Shown here: in pieces, positions 12,640 through 25,278 of the stretch
How positions within the stretch are numbered: the first letter of the stretch is position 1
Layout: every line of letters starts with the position of its first letter
Position numbers and translations under genes: made by a program
Assembly (NCBI RefSeq): GCF_023053635.1
Contig: NC_086177.1
Span: 97,746,001 to 97,810,000 of the forward strand
Source: Elgaria multicarinata webbii
Lineage: Eukaryota > Chordata > Lepidosauria > Squamata > Anguidae
Direction: 5' to 3'
DNA length: 64,000 nt
The notes under the pieces: model-generated
What the model was told of the DNA's origin: nothing
The model's database searches: none
Seen by the model: only the letters and a program-made list of their open reading frames with translations

Positions 12640-13232
12640 ACTACAACTGGCCGGCGAGATCACATTACACCAGTCCTTTTACAACTTCATTGGCTGCCAG
12701 TCCAGGTCCGGGCCCGATTCAAAGTGCTGGTATTGACATTTAAAGCCCTAAACGGTTTGGGGCCAGGTTATTTGAAGGAACGCCTCCTCCCATATGTACC
12801 TGCCCAGACCTTAAGATCATCTACAGGGGCCCTTCTCCGTGAGCTCCTGCCAAAGGAAGTGAGGCAGGTGGCTACTAGGAGGAGGGCCTTCTCCGCTGTG
12901 GCACCCCGGTTGTGGAATGAGCTCCCCAGAGGACCGCCTGGCGCCTACACTGTTCTGCTTTCGTCGCCAGCTGAAGACTTTTTATTCTCTCAGTATTTTA
13001 ACACTTAATTTTATCTTAAATTTAAATTTTACTGTTCTAACTCTGTATTTTAATCTTATATCAACTTTGCTGCGTGATTTTATCCTGGTGGTGTTTTTTA
13101 TACTGTATTTTGTAATTGTGCTTTTAACATGTTGGTTGTTTTATTATGGTTTTAATTTTTGTGAACCGCCCAGAGAGCTTCGGCTATTGGGCAGTATAGA
13201 AATGTAATAAATAAATAAATAAATAAATAAAA
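12640..13232 (+). mobile_element. L2-type LINE, 3' end with ORF2 C-terminus
   Basis: The reading frame from about 12556 to 13008 shows the typical end of L2 ORF2: LHWLPVQVRARFKVLVLTFK, ALNGLGPGYLKERLLPYVPA and RRRAFSAVAPRLWNELPRG. The 3' UTR ends GTGAACCGCCCAGAGAGCTT and (AAAT)n. No endonuclease or reverse transcriptase part is present here, so it is a 5'-truncated copy. Confidence 0.9.
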
Positions 13233-14427
13233 CAACTATGCAGTTTAATATCTTAGAAAAATGTATGAAAAATCCAGTGTCTTACAAGAAAATTGAGAGA
13301 AAATCAGCTGGCAGAGTGCAGTAACACTTGGAGGGAACCAAGCACTCAGTTCAGTTCCTGCATCCCAGTTTTTAAAAAGTGAGCTCTGGGCTGAGAAAGA
13401 CTTTTACCTGACATTGTAGAAATTCAGAATAGATAATATTGGGCTCAACAGACCAACTCTTTCTGAGGTACTTTTTATATGTGTGGTTTTTAAAAAAAAT
13501 CTGCCCGAATACAATGCTTTCTAAAAAGGCGTTATTAAAGTATGTTCCCCTTGTTAAAACTTTTTCATTGGATGGAAAAATGTACATTCAATGAGAAATC
13601 TTCTCAAGAAACAGCAGTAATGACTGAAAGAAAAGTATGGGAATTTTCGTTCAAGTCTCAACACAGTCACTGTGGAGATGGCTCTTTAGCAGAACCGCAG
13701 GCAGCACATTCCAGCTAAGGTGACCTTATTTTGCCTAGCAATGTTCTGCAGACCAAAAGCTGGAGTCTGGCTTAAACAGCAAGAGAATAAGAGGATAATT
13801 ATCTGACTGGAGGGCGGGGGAGTAATGGGGTGGTGGTGGCAGATTTAATCTTTAACAGCATAGTAAAAGTATTTCACAAGACAAGGAGTCCCCTCACATT
13901 ATTTCAACACCGATCAGCATGAGGACTTCTAAAACTGGAACTGCAATGGGGCAAGAAGGCAACTAGGTCATGAAAACATTGCAGCTTTTGTATGCTATTA
14001 GATTAGCCTCTTATGGCACATTTATTTACCGTTTGCATATGATATAGAAGTCCATGGCTCAACTCTAGAAAATGTTGGTTGCATTTAAGTCCCACTGAAA
14101 CCCATGCAGCCTAAGTTAATTGTGGGACCTAAATTACGTCCTCCTGCCTAAGTCCCATTGGATTCTCTCAACAAGGCTTAAGTACAGTTAAACTTTCTTT
14201 GGATCATAATATGAAAAAGTACATTACAGAGTTTCCCCTGTCTCTTAGCTACCATTTTGTAACCACTAGAATCCACATTAAACAACATTATGAATATGTC
14301 TCAAAGTACCTACGGCACTATTATTTAATTCAAAATGCTTTACAGAACATTTCAAAAGCTGTGACTGTCATCCGTTGTTTTGTCTTGTAGCTCTTCCCTA
14401 AAAAACCTCCATCACCACAATGTGATT
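13233..14427. other. Non-coding; short repeat scrap at about 14075-14185
   Basis: No exon. The AAGTCCCACTGAAACCCATG and AAGTCCCATTGGATTCTC pieces belong to the short palindromic family of 44945-45177. Confidence 0.4.
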
Positions 14428-14628
14428 TAGGAACATAGGAAGCTGCCTTATACTGAATCAGACCATTGGCCCACCAAGACCTATACTATCAACACTGAAC
14501 TGCCAGCAATGGCTCTGCAGGGCTTCAGGCAGGAGTTTTTCCAACCTTACCTGGAGATGCTGGGGATTGAACCTGGGACCTTCGGCATGCAAAGCGGGTG
14601 CTCTTCCACAGAGCCATAGCCTCTCCCT
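14428..14628 (-). mobile_element. tRNA-derived SINE (well preserved)
   Basis: Read on the minus strand, the head (about 14628 downwards) has a GCTCTGTGGAAGAGCACCCG A-box region and a CCCAGGTTCAATCCC B box, resembling tRNA-Ala. The other end is GAACATAGGAAGCTGCCTTA. Related copies are at 12400, 30060 and 34447. Confidence 0.85.
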
Positions 14629-17287
14629 ATTTATCTGACAAAGGGTTTAGTACTTATCTCAAAGTAGTAAAGAGAACAAGAATCATTTGCATGTCCTGGC
14701 ATTATTATTATTTTTTAAAAAATGGACTGCAAAGCTGCCACAAGGTGGTTTATAAGATTATAAAATAATAAAAATACAAAATACAATGACCAAAAACAGC
14801 AGGACCAGCATCATTTAAAAGGATCAGGTAGCATGTGATGGGAAAAGCCTGTGCTGGAGACTCTGGACAACCCTGGACTAGGTGGACAAATGGTGTTGCT
14901 AAACTAGTTTTAAAATTATGTCAAATAAAATATTGCCCATTGACTAACGAGGAATTTCAGGAGGAAAAAAATCCCTCTTCTCCTACACCCTAATTATAAA
15001 AATACTGGGGCTGCAAGAAAAAAAAACCTGGGATGTATTAAATCCAAAACACAAAGATAAACCAACGTTAGGTTTGGATAAATGGAAATCCCCATTTCCT
15101 TCTGGATTATAGTGACATGGAGGCTAAATGGAGAGTAAAAAGAATCTATAGAAATAGAAACACCTGATGCCCCGCTTTCGAAAGGTCTCTGTAATAGAAG
15201 CTTTAAAATGTTTCCAAGATTATCTTCAGCCAAAAGTGCTGATTAAGATTAACTTGTTCAGTGATTAAATTCCATCAAAATTGTTTTCCCTTCAGCTTTG
15301 ACTAATATATATTCTCAAATTGCCACAGTCTTCTCCGCAGTTGTAAGTTTATGAAACATTTTGATTTACCAAGTTAGCAACATGCGCCTTACATGACAAC
15401 TCTGAAGCCTTCAAAATGACATTTTTCTCCTTGCCGGAGGGCCACACTCCTTCCTTGTCAGCGAGAAGATGGTTCCCTAACCACATAGTGAGTGGCAGGT
15501 ATTCATCACCTCCTTGTCATGGATGAGCCTGACTTTTCTGACAAGATTTAAGCTCCTATCAGCACTGTATGAGGTCAGTGCCTTGCAGCTAACATATTAG
15601 AAGTGTACAACAATAATCTGACACAAAGATATGTGTAATGGGACAAACACAAAGTTGAAAAGGGCACTAATGACTTTGAACTCTGGTTTGCTTCAATGAG
15701 TGAGAAAACTTTTCCAGACATGGAATCAACACAGACAGACTCAGAAATTATCTACATTGTTAAATAATCATTTCATGCACCAGGCTAATCCCACATCCAC
15801 ACATAATTCACTCCTTTTGTGGATTTCTTACAGAAGAAACTTCAACTATTTTAGAACCTTTTAACCATACATACAACTCAGATGTAGTTGGCATCGAGGA
15901 CAATTCCAGCCTTGTTAAAAAAAAAAGAAGAAAAAGAAAGTTCAAAACTTACTTTCTCTACCAAACCTGCATAGAAATCACTGGCCAGACAATTTTATTA
16001 GAAACATCTGCTAAAGTTTGAAGACTGCCTGTTTAAATACTAAGTTTTTAGCCATGTATGGCTGCTCCCCAGTTCTAGTAAAGCATGTGGCATATCTAGT
16101 GGCACACCTGCCAAACTGGGAGGAGAAACAGGAGGGAAGGAAGTCATCTTAAAAGACATCCCTCTCCGTTTTAGTGGAGCTCTACACCAAGAAAGTGAGG
16201 GAGGTCAAGTTGAGTGCAAGAACATTGGTTCCTTAAAAGAATGGATATGCACCAAAATCTGTGGTCAATTAAAAGATCCTAAGATATGCTGAAATCTAGA
16301 GTATGCATCCTTGGGTTTTTACTCGTATTGAGATGGAAAGAGGTCTAAAGAATCCAATACTTGGTCATCATCACTTTATATCAAGTAGCATGGTGGGAAC
16401 AGATGTGGAAAATTAAGCTGAAGAAGATTACTGTTACAAAGGAAAAACTTTATATTTCCTCTTCCAAAAAGAACATCTGTTTCACCTCCTATATATTCTT
16501 ATTTTATGCTTCTGTACATAGCCAATTTAAATGACTACAATTTGCCTATACAGTATTAAACAGGATTGGGTTTGTTGGTGGAGGAGGAAAAAAGGCTTTT
16601 CTCTGTGCATCTTTTGGTCTCTAGTGCTGAAGACTAAGAATAGTTTTTAAGTTTGCAATCAAAGGATTATCTGCCAAAATTTATCTGGGCTAATTGGGAA
16701 GGATAGAACAAATTTCTCATGAGGGGAAGTAGCTAGAGAACACTGGGTAATATTATGGATAATATCTTCAGTAACTGTTCCCCCTCCCAAGATACAGCTT
16801 TCTAAGAAAGCAGGGAGCATCCATATACACACTGTTCTAATGCCTCTAGTATCATGGCAACAGGATTTCCACTGCTATCATTGAATGCTGACTTCTAAAC
16901 ATTTCCTTAATAGGCAGAAAGTTAATGGGAAAGTTGCCCGGTTTCAACGGAATAATCTGCCTGAGAACAACCTGCTCAACAGACATACCCTGCTTTGTTT
17001 CCTGAATGAGACCCTCTGCTGCAACTAACTCAAGAAAGATGCTACCATCCATGATAGTGGAGAGGATGATGAAAAGGCAACATAGCATATACTGCAGTAT
17101 TTAGGCTGCATACTATAGATGTAACATCCCCAGAAATTCTGAAGCCAAGAGAAAATAAAAGTTTTTCCAGGTGGTGGCGGTTCGGAAAAGTGGGGCTTTT
17201 CTTGAGGAGGGTGGGGGGAATTGAAAAAATATGCAATACTTATTTTAAACACTTCGTTACTTTGTTAAGTTACTTTAGGAATTTAAG
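14629..17287. other. Non-coding; one short L2-like tail
   Basis: 14700-14830 reads on the minus strand like an L2 3' tail (ATTATTATTATTTTT, then AAGGTGGTTTATAAGATTAT). 15917-15939 is A-rich. No exon was found, and no MRPL13 last exon. Confidence 0.4.
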
Positions 17288-17710
17288 AACCTGGTTCAGG
17301 CATAAAGCTGGGTTGCTGTGAATTCTGGGTTGCTGTGATGTGTGAAAAAAAAATCACACAAACCATGGTTCGTTAGCCATGAACAATAAAAAGAATCCAT
17401 GGTTTGTTGTTGGGTTGTGAACACTGCATTGTTTAAACCATGGTTTGTTATGGATCTACAGAGGTGGTGGGCAAGAGCAGTAAACAAGAACCACAACAAA
17501 CCCAGCTGCTCTACATGACAGTACTACAGTGCTGCAAAGGCATTTGGGATATAAAGAGGGGGTGGATGAAGGAGTAAGGGAAAAAACAACCCAGGGATTG
17601 AGAAAACAAACTGTCATTTATTCGTTTATTCAACTGTCTGCAAGTCCTGGGTAGGGCAACAAACCATGTGTTAAATTAACCATGGGTTAGTGTTCGGTGT
17701 GAATCAGATC
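17288..17710. repeat. Palindromic MITE-like cluster with CCATGGTTTGTT cores
   Basis: Repeated ACAAACCATGGTTCGTTAGC, ATCCATGGTTTGTTGTTGGG and AAACCATGGTTTGTTATGG units, with ACAAACCATGTGTTAAATTA at the right. They are inverted relative to one another. Same vocabulary as 5460-5660 and 33740. Confidence 0.6.
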
Positions 17711-19639
17711 AAAATGCACAAATTGTTCATAAAATTATCATTAAAATTAAAAACATTTATAAGTAATTGCAGTACATTTGTAATTATTGCCTGAATGAAC
17801 TATACTTTTAAATGCAATTTACATGATAGGTTTATGAGCAAAACAAGTTATACATAATACATTTTAGGTTCCTATTTTCTGTCTGACCAAAGGAAACTTC
17901 AGCAAGTAGTCTCTGAAATATCTGAATCATTATATTAGCCAGAAGAAGGAGGAAGTGCTGGAGGCAGGAGAAGCCGGTGACAGCATCTTTTCTTGCTTGT
18001 GCTGGAGTTTAGGGAAATCTGGTCTGAAGGAAAAGCTATTGAGATCTTTAGTTGGGGAAGACTATCAAGAATGGTAATCAAGCATTTTTAAGAAGTTTTA
18101 AGCAATAAATATGCTCATTTTTGAAAGGTTTTCTCTAATAGTGGTGTCTTGCTACGCCATGCCTGCACCACAGGAATAAACCTAAAAGGTATTTGGGGAA
18201 AAATGGTTCTTGATTTTTTTCCATTCCCCCGCCCCCGCAGGCCTTTTTATCTCTAATTAGGACAAAACATCCTGGCATTAAAAAGAAAACAGCAGAAGGA
18301 ATTTTGGAAATTCCATTCAGCAAGTATCTATGAGTAAAACCAGTGAATGATCATTTGAATCTAGCCACAGTATGATGGGTGATAACTGTAATTATGAAAA
18401 TCTCTTCTAGTCTTCTGATTTAATCCTCATCTCTCACCAAATTACTTTATTTATAGCACGAAGTTTCATGAAGTGGGCTGCTGCAAAGAGATTAATTCAT
18501 TTTCAGAAAGAACTTGCTACTTTCCTCCCTTAACAATGGAACAAGTTGCAGATCCGATTTACAGATGAGAATTCCTGGCCTTTATGAGCAACACTGAGAA
18601 TTTCCAATTTATTTTCCCATTTTCAAATCATCATCATCATCGTCGTCGTCGTACATTTTGTAGTGCTTGGCTCTTAAGATTAAAACTGAAATCCTCAAAT
18701 TTATATACAAGAATAAATATACACAATTACTTAGATTTCTGTGCTGAAGGCTGGTGCAGATGTAATGGGTTTATCTGTTAATCTATGGAGTGAGTCACTG
18801 CATCATGTGATCCCTCCCCAGAACCCCTTTCCAGGTGATTTCCTGGTTAGGCAGGGAACCCTGGCTAGCCTTGACCATGTAACTACGGTTACAATGAAAA
18901 GAGCGGAGGAAAACATGCACTATTGCGGTCTGCTCCCAACTGGCCCCTTTATGGCTGCATCATCCCTGACAGTCCTGAATAACATGAAAAATGCAATACC
19001 GTTTCCTCCAAGAACTTGTAATCAAATAAGGTCCTTACTTTGCTTTAGCCTATTCTTTGTTTTAGTTACAGTTCAGCAATTTTAAAAAAACATCTATGAG
19101 ATAGCCATGAACATAGGAATGCAGACTTATTATTAGCTGATGACAGCAATACTGCCCTATAATAAGATGTCACCGCTCATCTTTCAGGCTTGCTTAATAA
19201 AATATGTTTTCAAGAGGTTTTTTTTTTAAAAAAAAACATTTCACCTGTTGGTATATAATTACAAAGCAGATCACAGAATATTTTATTATATTAGACTTCA
19301 TATTTTAGAAAACTAAAACTTTGTTTTGATTTGTTGCCTACCTAGGTTACCAATTTATTCTAGTCAATATAATCAGTTATTGTAAATTGTACTTAAACTA
19401 TATACAGATTTAGAGAATAAGTTTTATCTGTTCTTCTAAACACCAACCAAATTTTAAGGCCAAGGGTTAAGAAAATAAGAGATGCTATGCTAGATCAGAT
19501 CAATCACTCAATCAATAAATGTCTCTCTTAAGACAGAATGGCTCCTAAGTGCATCTCACAATTTCCTTTGAGCGAATCCTCTTATTTTTAAGATAAATAT
19601 ATCTATTTTAAATGGGACCTTTCGGACATGTATCTGACC
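17711..19639. other. Non-coding; one compound microsatellite
   Basis: 18627-18652 is (ATC)n passing into (GTC)n. Nothing else recognised; no exon. Confidence 0.45.
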
Positions 19640-19733
19640 ACTTCTCTCTTGTAGCCCCACCTCCCCCTTTTTAAGTGATCAGGGAGCTTTGGCTATTGGG
19701 TGGAATAGAAACAAAATAAACCAAATCAAATCA
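19640..19733 (+). mobile_element. L2-type LINE tail scrap
   Basis: GATCAGGGAGCTTTGGCTAT then TGGGTGGAATAGAAACAAAA matches the 3' tail of the 6480 and 12640 copies (GAGAGCTTCGGCTATTGGGC). The LTR element at 19739 sits right beside it. Confidence 0.6.
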
Positions 19734-19989
19734 ACAGCTGTGATATGTGGATGTATGTACCTTTAAGAGGCCTGTAGCAGCTAGTCTCTAGGTCCTCATC
19801 GAAGGTACATACATCCACATATCACATCCCCCCTTCTCCATAAAAACAATATGGTGTTGATTGAAGGCAACATTTGCACGTCATGGTATACCTAAAGAGA
19901 TAATCTGTGACCATGTACCATTTGCGAGCCAGGTTATGAGACAATTTGCAACTGAGTGGGGGATCACCTTGACACATTCGAGCCCAGCT

Positions 19990-20090
19990 TATTTTATTTA
20001 TTTATTTATCATATTTATACCCCGCTCCTCAGCCAAAAAAGGCTCTCAGAGCGGCTTACACTTAGAAAAAAAGACAGTTTTTTACCCTCA
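19990..20090 (-). mobile_element. L2/SINE-type tail nested in the LTR element
   Basis: TTATTTATTTATTTATCATA then TTTATACCCCGCTCCTCAGC and CTCTCAGAGCGGCTTACAC read on the minus strand as a typical LINE/SINE 3' tail. It interrupts the integrase-derived sequence, so it came later. Confidence 0.75.
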
Positions 20091-20805
20091 GTCCAACAGG
20101 CAAGCAGAACGTACTATACAAACCATCAAGCACATGCTATCGAAAACTCTACAAGATGGCGCTGATCCATATCTGGCTCTGTTGAACCTGCATAATACTC
20201 CAGTAACAGGTTTAGGTTTTGCTCCTGCCCAATTGCTCATGGGACGTTTACTACAGAGCACACTGCCAGCTATTACATCTGCCCTGAAGCCCAGGGTGCC
20301 ACGTGGAGCGCACCCTAGATTACAAGATCGACAGAGGCAGCAGAAAGCATATTATGACAAGCACACAGCACCTCTTCCACCTTTGCAAGTAGGAGATAGG
20401 GTCAGTTTGAAAAAAGCTTTAGGTTGGATGCCAGCATCAGTAGCTCAGAAAAGAAGAGAGCCACGCTCATATGTAGTGGAGACTCCCCAAGGTCAAACTT
20501 ATAGAAGGAACAGGGGGCACCTCAGGAGGGACTGCTTTTCCCCTGTGGGTGCAACCAATGTGGATCTAGGGGTTGCAGAGGAGCTGGCATCCCCTGAGGC
20601 AGTGGTCTTGCCAGAAGGACCTCAAGGTGAGCTGGAGCTTTCGTCAGATGGAACAGCAGATGGAATCGAACGGACACGGAGTGGGCGAGAAGTGAGACTA
20701 CCAGCAAAGTTTAAGGACTATGTTATGGGATAGTGGTGAAGAGCGAAGATTGACATGTTAAGATTTAATTGAACAAAAGATATTGTTTTTATGGAGAAGG
20801 GGGGA

Positions 20806-21075
20806 TGTGATATGTGGATGTATGTACCTTTAAGAGGCCTGTAGCAGCTAGTCTCCAGGTCCTCATCGAAGGCCTGGGCGGAGCCTCTGTTTCTTCCAGT
20901 TGGTGTTGTGGGCCTTGCTGAGGGAGTTTGGTGTGTCACTGTTCTAGGAGGTTTTAGTAATAAAGGAATCCAGCAAGGAAAAGACTCTGAAGTTATTGCC
21001 TGGTAGTCTAGGGGCAAGTGGCAGGCTGAGCAGGTAAGCTCACCCATATGGTCCCTATGCCTGAGGGATACTACA
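20806..21075 (+). repeat. 3' LTR of the Gypsy-type element
   Basis: 270 bp from TGTGATATGTGG to GGATACTACA, preceded by a purine-rich GGAGAAGGGGGGA tract that fits a polypurine tract. AATAAAGG at about 20960 may be its polyadenylation signal. Confidence 0.85.
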
Positions 21076-21080
21076 ACAGC

Positions 21081-22534
21081 CATATCTCATTTGCAGGTGT
21101 GTTATTTCATTCAATGGTCGTCCGTCTGGCACTGGTGCTCTTCTACCGGAAGTATTTTATTTATGAAGCCTGACTGGAAGCATAGCCATGAGAACAGACT
21201 TCTTATCTTGCTAGCTCTTGTCCTGGGCCTCTCTAGAGCTGAGTTGAGGGAGGCAGCCAGCCAGCCACACTTCACCATGGGAAATAAAAGCCAAAGTGGC
21301 AGCATTGCTATACAGCCAGACTAAAACCAGTCATGCGCCAGATTGGGCTCACCGGCCCTCTGTATATAACAAGAATAAAGTCCTCAAGACCACATTGGTA
21401 GAGGGAGGAAAAATCAATATATTACAACACCAAAAACCATCATCATCACAGATACCATATACTAACCAGCATTTCTTAACCCACCTATTTGCACTATAAT
21501 ATTCTACCTTCAATTTCTTCTGTATTAGCTTAATTATAGCAATATGGATCTTTTAAAAGATTTTTATGGTTTAGCAGGCACTGCATAAATGCTTTAGTCA
21601 AAAGGAACAATGGCATCTTTACAACTGGAACTTTAACTGGAGAAAGGGGTTAAAAAGAAACACAGTGTAATACTTAGAAAGAGGCACATTACATGAACTA
21701 AGGAATCATAGGATTAAGTTTAAACAGCTGAAAGGCTTTAATGTGGATTTGCTGACCTTTTAGTTTTGTTTTGTTTTAAAGCCTTCATATTCAAACAGGC
21801 TCTGTCAATCTGGCATCTAGCCACTGGGCAAAATCTAGGGCTTCAAGGGAAAGTAAGTCCCTCTTTTAAAAGTATGTGATTACTTGCCTAATGTTTCTCC
21901 AGGGGTTAAAATAAGTTCTATTCAGGTTTAAGCAGTTTGCAGTAAAGTATTTAGTTATTTTCTACCCCCTGGAGTGCTTAGCTTCTGCAGTCAAGAGAAC
22001 GTGTTCAATTCTTTCCACTGCAAAAGCTCTAAATTAGTCAGAACTCAGGAAAATAATGCAAAGTACATTTCTTACTGCAATTTGCACTTGATGCAAAATT
22101 TGGTGAGATTGTTATTAATTGCAGCATTCACAAGGGTACTTGAAGATTAAAGAGGGTTTAAACAGGAGACTCAAACCAATTTGCGTTCAACGTTCAGTAA
22201 ATAGGATATAAAATTTACTGGTCAGATTCAGCTCAAACTCAAGTTAAAATACTTTAATTTAACTGCCCCCCCTCTACACACCCCAGCAGGGTGAAGTCAA
22301 ATTGCTTTCATTGCAGCTGTCTGATGCACATCTGTATTTATGATGTAAGAGACAAGATTCAAAAAGGTAAGAGGATTCAAAAAGGTAAAGAAAACACGTA
22401 TACAAATTTTAGCAACAAACAGAACATAGAAAATTCCTAGCCAGAGAGGGAGCATTGTTACACACTAATAAAAAATACACCTTTTTGCATTTCAAAAGAG
22501 TGAATATTTAGCACCTCAAGTAGCATATATTTTA
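21081..22534. other. Non-coding, nothing recognised
   Basis: No exon or named repeat. AT-rich, with short open frames only. Confidence 0.4.
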
Positions 22535-22690
22535 TTTATTAAAATATTTCTTACCCACCCCATCTCAAAAGAACTCAGAACAGGATACAATCAATAAAAA
22601 CAATTTAACATCAAATCATAAAACCACAAGAAAAGCACACAATCCACTATCAACTCAGCAACAATAACTCAAACCGACTATGATTACTGA
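22535..22690 (-). mobile_element. L2-like 3' tail
   Basis: TTATTTATTAAAATATTTCT then TACCCACCCCATCTCAAAAG and CAATAAAAACAATTTAACAT resemble a reversed LINE 3' UTR, as at 41850-41950. Confidence 0.5.
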
Positions 22691-22892
22691 GATGCCCAAG
22701 GGCGTACAATTTGGGGCTGGCCTTGCTAGTCAAGCCACACACAATGATTGTCAGGGTCCTCCACCTTACAGCTTTTCATAGGCATGTGCCTTCACCCAGT
22801 ATCAGCTGAGGAACCCTCCTACCCCACCAACTTTATCTATGGGGAAAATCTGCAGGGTGCTGGTCTTAGCTGAAGTTTGGCGGAATGTCTGG

Positions 22893-23033
22893 GGCCATAG
22901 CTAGACCTAAGGTTTATCCCTGGATCGTCCAGGGGTCAAACCTGTTCATCTAGGTGACACACAGGGGATCCAGTGTTCAGGCAGGGGCGAACCCTGGATG
23001 ATCCCAGGGTAAACCTGAGGTCTAGCTGTGGCC
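22893..23033. mobile_element. 141-bp palindromic MITE
   Basis: Inverted ends of about 45 bp: GGCCATAGCTAGACCTAAGG on the left, and on the other strand from the right GGCCACAGCTAGACCTCAGG. The interior has GGATCGTCCAGGGGTCAAAC and its near-complement. No coding capacity. Confidence 0.82.
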
Positions 23034-24290
23034 TTGGAGTGCTTCCCCTGAATAGCTGTCAAAGAAGCCTCCTCACTGCCTCTATTTCTTGTGGAAGGAG
23101 AGGCGGAAAGCTTCCTGGTTTCAGTTGGTGCTGGATGGAGGCGCTTAGACTTCCCCTGTGGAGCAGTGGCCAAGGACCTTTCAGGTATGTTCAAAGAGCC
23201 TCACATACTTTCTCTCAGTAAATAGCTTTATAAGGTTGGCCAACATTATTATCCCTCATATGGCTGAGGTGGAGATGATGGCAGCTTATCGAAAGCTACC
23301 CAGTGAGCGCATGGCTAAGCTTGAGGTTTGAACTGGGGTTTCCCAATTCACAGGCCACCATTACGGTACAACACAGCTATCGGCTTAGCAAGGCCTGCTC
23401 CTACTTTTGAGAACCAAGAGCCGAAAGAATTTAGTCAAAGAACTTTTGCATCAGAGAAGCTAGGAAACACGCACACGTCCATCCCTTCTTTGAAGAAACA
23501 AAATGTGGCAGGTATGCAGGGCACTCCTGCAGAAGTATTTTTAGAAGGGTATGATACCCCAAGGCAAGTCATTTTGCTCTCGCCCTTTCTCAGACAGCTG
23601 GAGTGAAAGGGTGTGTGTGTAATTTTCCAGTTGAAATGGTGCCTAATATTGAAGACAGACACTTTTCAGGCACGTTTTACTAATTATAAGCTATAACGTT
23701 AAGTACCACTTCCATGCTTAATACCACATGGCATTTCTCTATGTTACAGAGCTGGCTTCCTGCAACCTCCTTAATTGTGGTGATAACAGACTCTGATTTC
23801 ACAGCATAAAACTACAAAGGTCTAAGATTAATATGATTTTATGAAAACATCCACTGGCTTCTATTTGAGGAGGAAGTATCAATTTGGCTGGAGTTTCAGG
23901 ACATCTCCAACCCATTCCCAAGTTTTGTCACTGTCCCCCCACCCCCCAAAATCTCCTTCCTATCCTAATTGCCTCTTAATCACAGGGTATTTTATGCTGT
24001 AATTGCTGCAGTGTTCTTATGCAATGAAGGGTCAAATGCTTTCCCCCTTTCTAAGCAGCAGGAAGAAAAGCTTTCTGACCTTCATCCTGCCCCTCCCGTT
24101 TTCGGGTTAAGCAGATTCTTAAAAGTTTGTTAGGAAAAAAACAATTATCAAGGAGAATCAAGAGAGCGAAGTTGAATAGGTTCATAATGCTAAATTTAAC
24201 ACCAGAGGTTTCTGTACTTTGCTGCAGAAAATAAGGGTAGTTGCATGGCATGGCTTATGGATTGCAGAAACAAGATAAACTAGTCAGATT
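23034..24290. other. Non-coding, nothing recognised
   Basis: No exon or known family. A C-rich tract lies at 23935-23947. Confidence 0.4.
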
Positions 24291-24360
24291 TCCCCAACCT
24301 GGCGCCCTCCAGATGTGTTGGACTGCAACTCCCATCATTCCCAGTCAGCATGCTTTCAGA
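24291..24360 (+). repeat. Half of the CAG...CTG hAT-like MITE
   Basis: CCCCAACCTGGCGCCCTCCA then GATGTGTTGGACTGCAACTC is one arm of the palindromic element seen whole at 45497-45626. Confidence 0.65.
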
Positions 24361-24389
24361 CATAATAAAAGAACAGATATTCACCATGT

Positions 24390-24712
24390 ATGTTTGGTTT
24401 TTCAGTGTTCAGAGCATGTAGCTCTCTCTGTGCTACAGTTTCGGAGGCAGGCAAAAACGTTTTTGTTTCAGCAGGCTTTTGGAACTATACTGGACCTGTG
24501 TTAATGTATTGGATCCCCCCTCCCCTTTTAACCTGTTACAGTTTTTTAAAAATTTAACATGTTTTTAATTTTACTTTAGGTTTAATTCCATTTTTAACTT
24601 TTGTAATGTATATTTATATGTTTTAATTGTACATGTTTTAATTTTGTAAACCGCCTTGAGTCCCACTACTGGGAAAAAGGCGGGATATAAATAAATAAAT
24701 AAATAAAACAAT
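24390..24712 (+). mobile_element. L2-type LINE, 3' end
   Basis: The coding end has FRRQAKTFLFQQAFGT; the 3' UTR ends AACCGCCTTGAGTCCCACTA, CTGGGAAAAAGGCGGGATAT and (AAAT)n. Confidence 0.82.
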
Positions 24713-24753
24713 AATTGTATAGAAGCATTCTTCACATGTTATAAGCCCTATAG

Positions 24754-25242
24754 CAGCCTCCCCAAACGCGGTACCCTCGATGTGCAGGCTGGAAGCAATT
24801 GTTGTACTTCTGTGCCTTTGCCCTTGTTCCTTGCACACCAGCTCCTGAACCTTGCCTGAACATAACCTGATCTTGGATCGGACTCTGACTCCTCTTTGGC
24901 GCATTCCTGAACCCAGTATTGTTTGACCCGGTTTCTGACGGATTCTTTTGACTTTCGACTTCGGACTGTTTATTGATGTTTCCAGCCTGCCTATCTCACT
25001 AATGCCGGAGATTTACGACAGCTTGATTCCAGCACCGCTCAGGGGCTCTCGCATGTCTTATATTGGGATGGTGGTGATTAGGAATTGCTGTCAGCTGTGT
25101 TGGCCTGCAGCTGGCTTTTGCCTCTTCCTGTGAAGAGCCACTCCCCCCACACTCCCAGGCTCAGCTATTCCCCCTTCCTGCTCTATCCCAAGCTGAGGCA
25201 CAACACCGACATATCTGGAGGGCACCAGTTTGGGCAAGGCTG
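24754..25242. mobile_element. 489-bp non-autonomous hAT-like element with unusual interior
   Basis: The ends are CAGCCTCCCCAAACGCGGTA and, inverted on the right, CAGCCTTGCCCAAACTGGTG. The flanks CCCTATAG (24746-24753) and CCCTATAA (25243-25250) form an 8-bp target duplication with one mismatch, as hAT elements make. About 430 bp between the arms shows no similarity to the short palindromic members and no recognised domain. Confidence 0.78.
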
Positions 25243-25278
25243 CCCTATAAGGTAGCTTATTAGTTCTGGGTTGGGGGC

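Larger units (their letters stand above)
19739..21075 (+). mobile_element. Broken Gypsy-type (Metaviridae) LTR element
   Basis: A fossil LTR retrotransposon flanked by the 5-bp direct repeat ACAGC (19734-19738 and 21076-21080). Its 3' LTR is 20806-21075 (TG...CA ends). Only the first 67 bp or so of LTR sequence stands at the left edge (19739-19805). Next to it, about 19804-19852, is an inverted copy of the polypurine-tract/LTR junction. The interior keeps only a piece of integrase (about 19861-20733), recognised by PQSNRQAERTIQTIKHML-type sequence and a chromodomain-like C-terminal part. A short L2/SINE-type tail is inserted at about 19990-20090. Gag, protease, reverse transcriptase and RNase H are absent. 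It is clearly broken, with large internal losses. The LTR edges differ little over the short shared part, suggesting a fairly young insertion, though the comparison is short. Confidence 0.88.

Noticed and set aside
12556-13008. 150-codon open frame as a host gene
   Set aside because: The sequence is the C-terminal end of an L2 LINE ORF2 (LHWLPVQVRARFK, PRLWNELP) with the matching LINE tail downstream.
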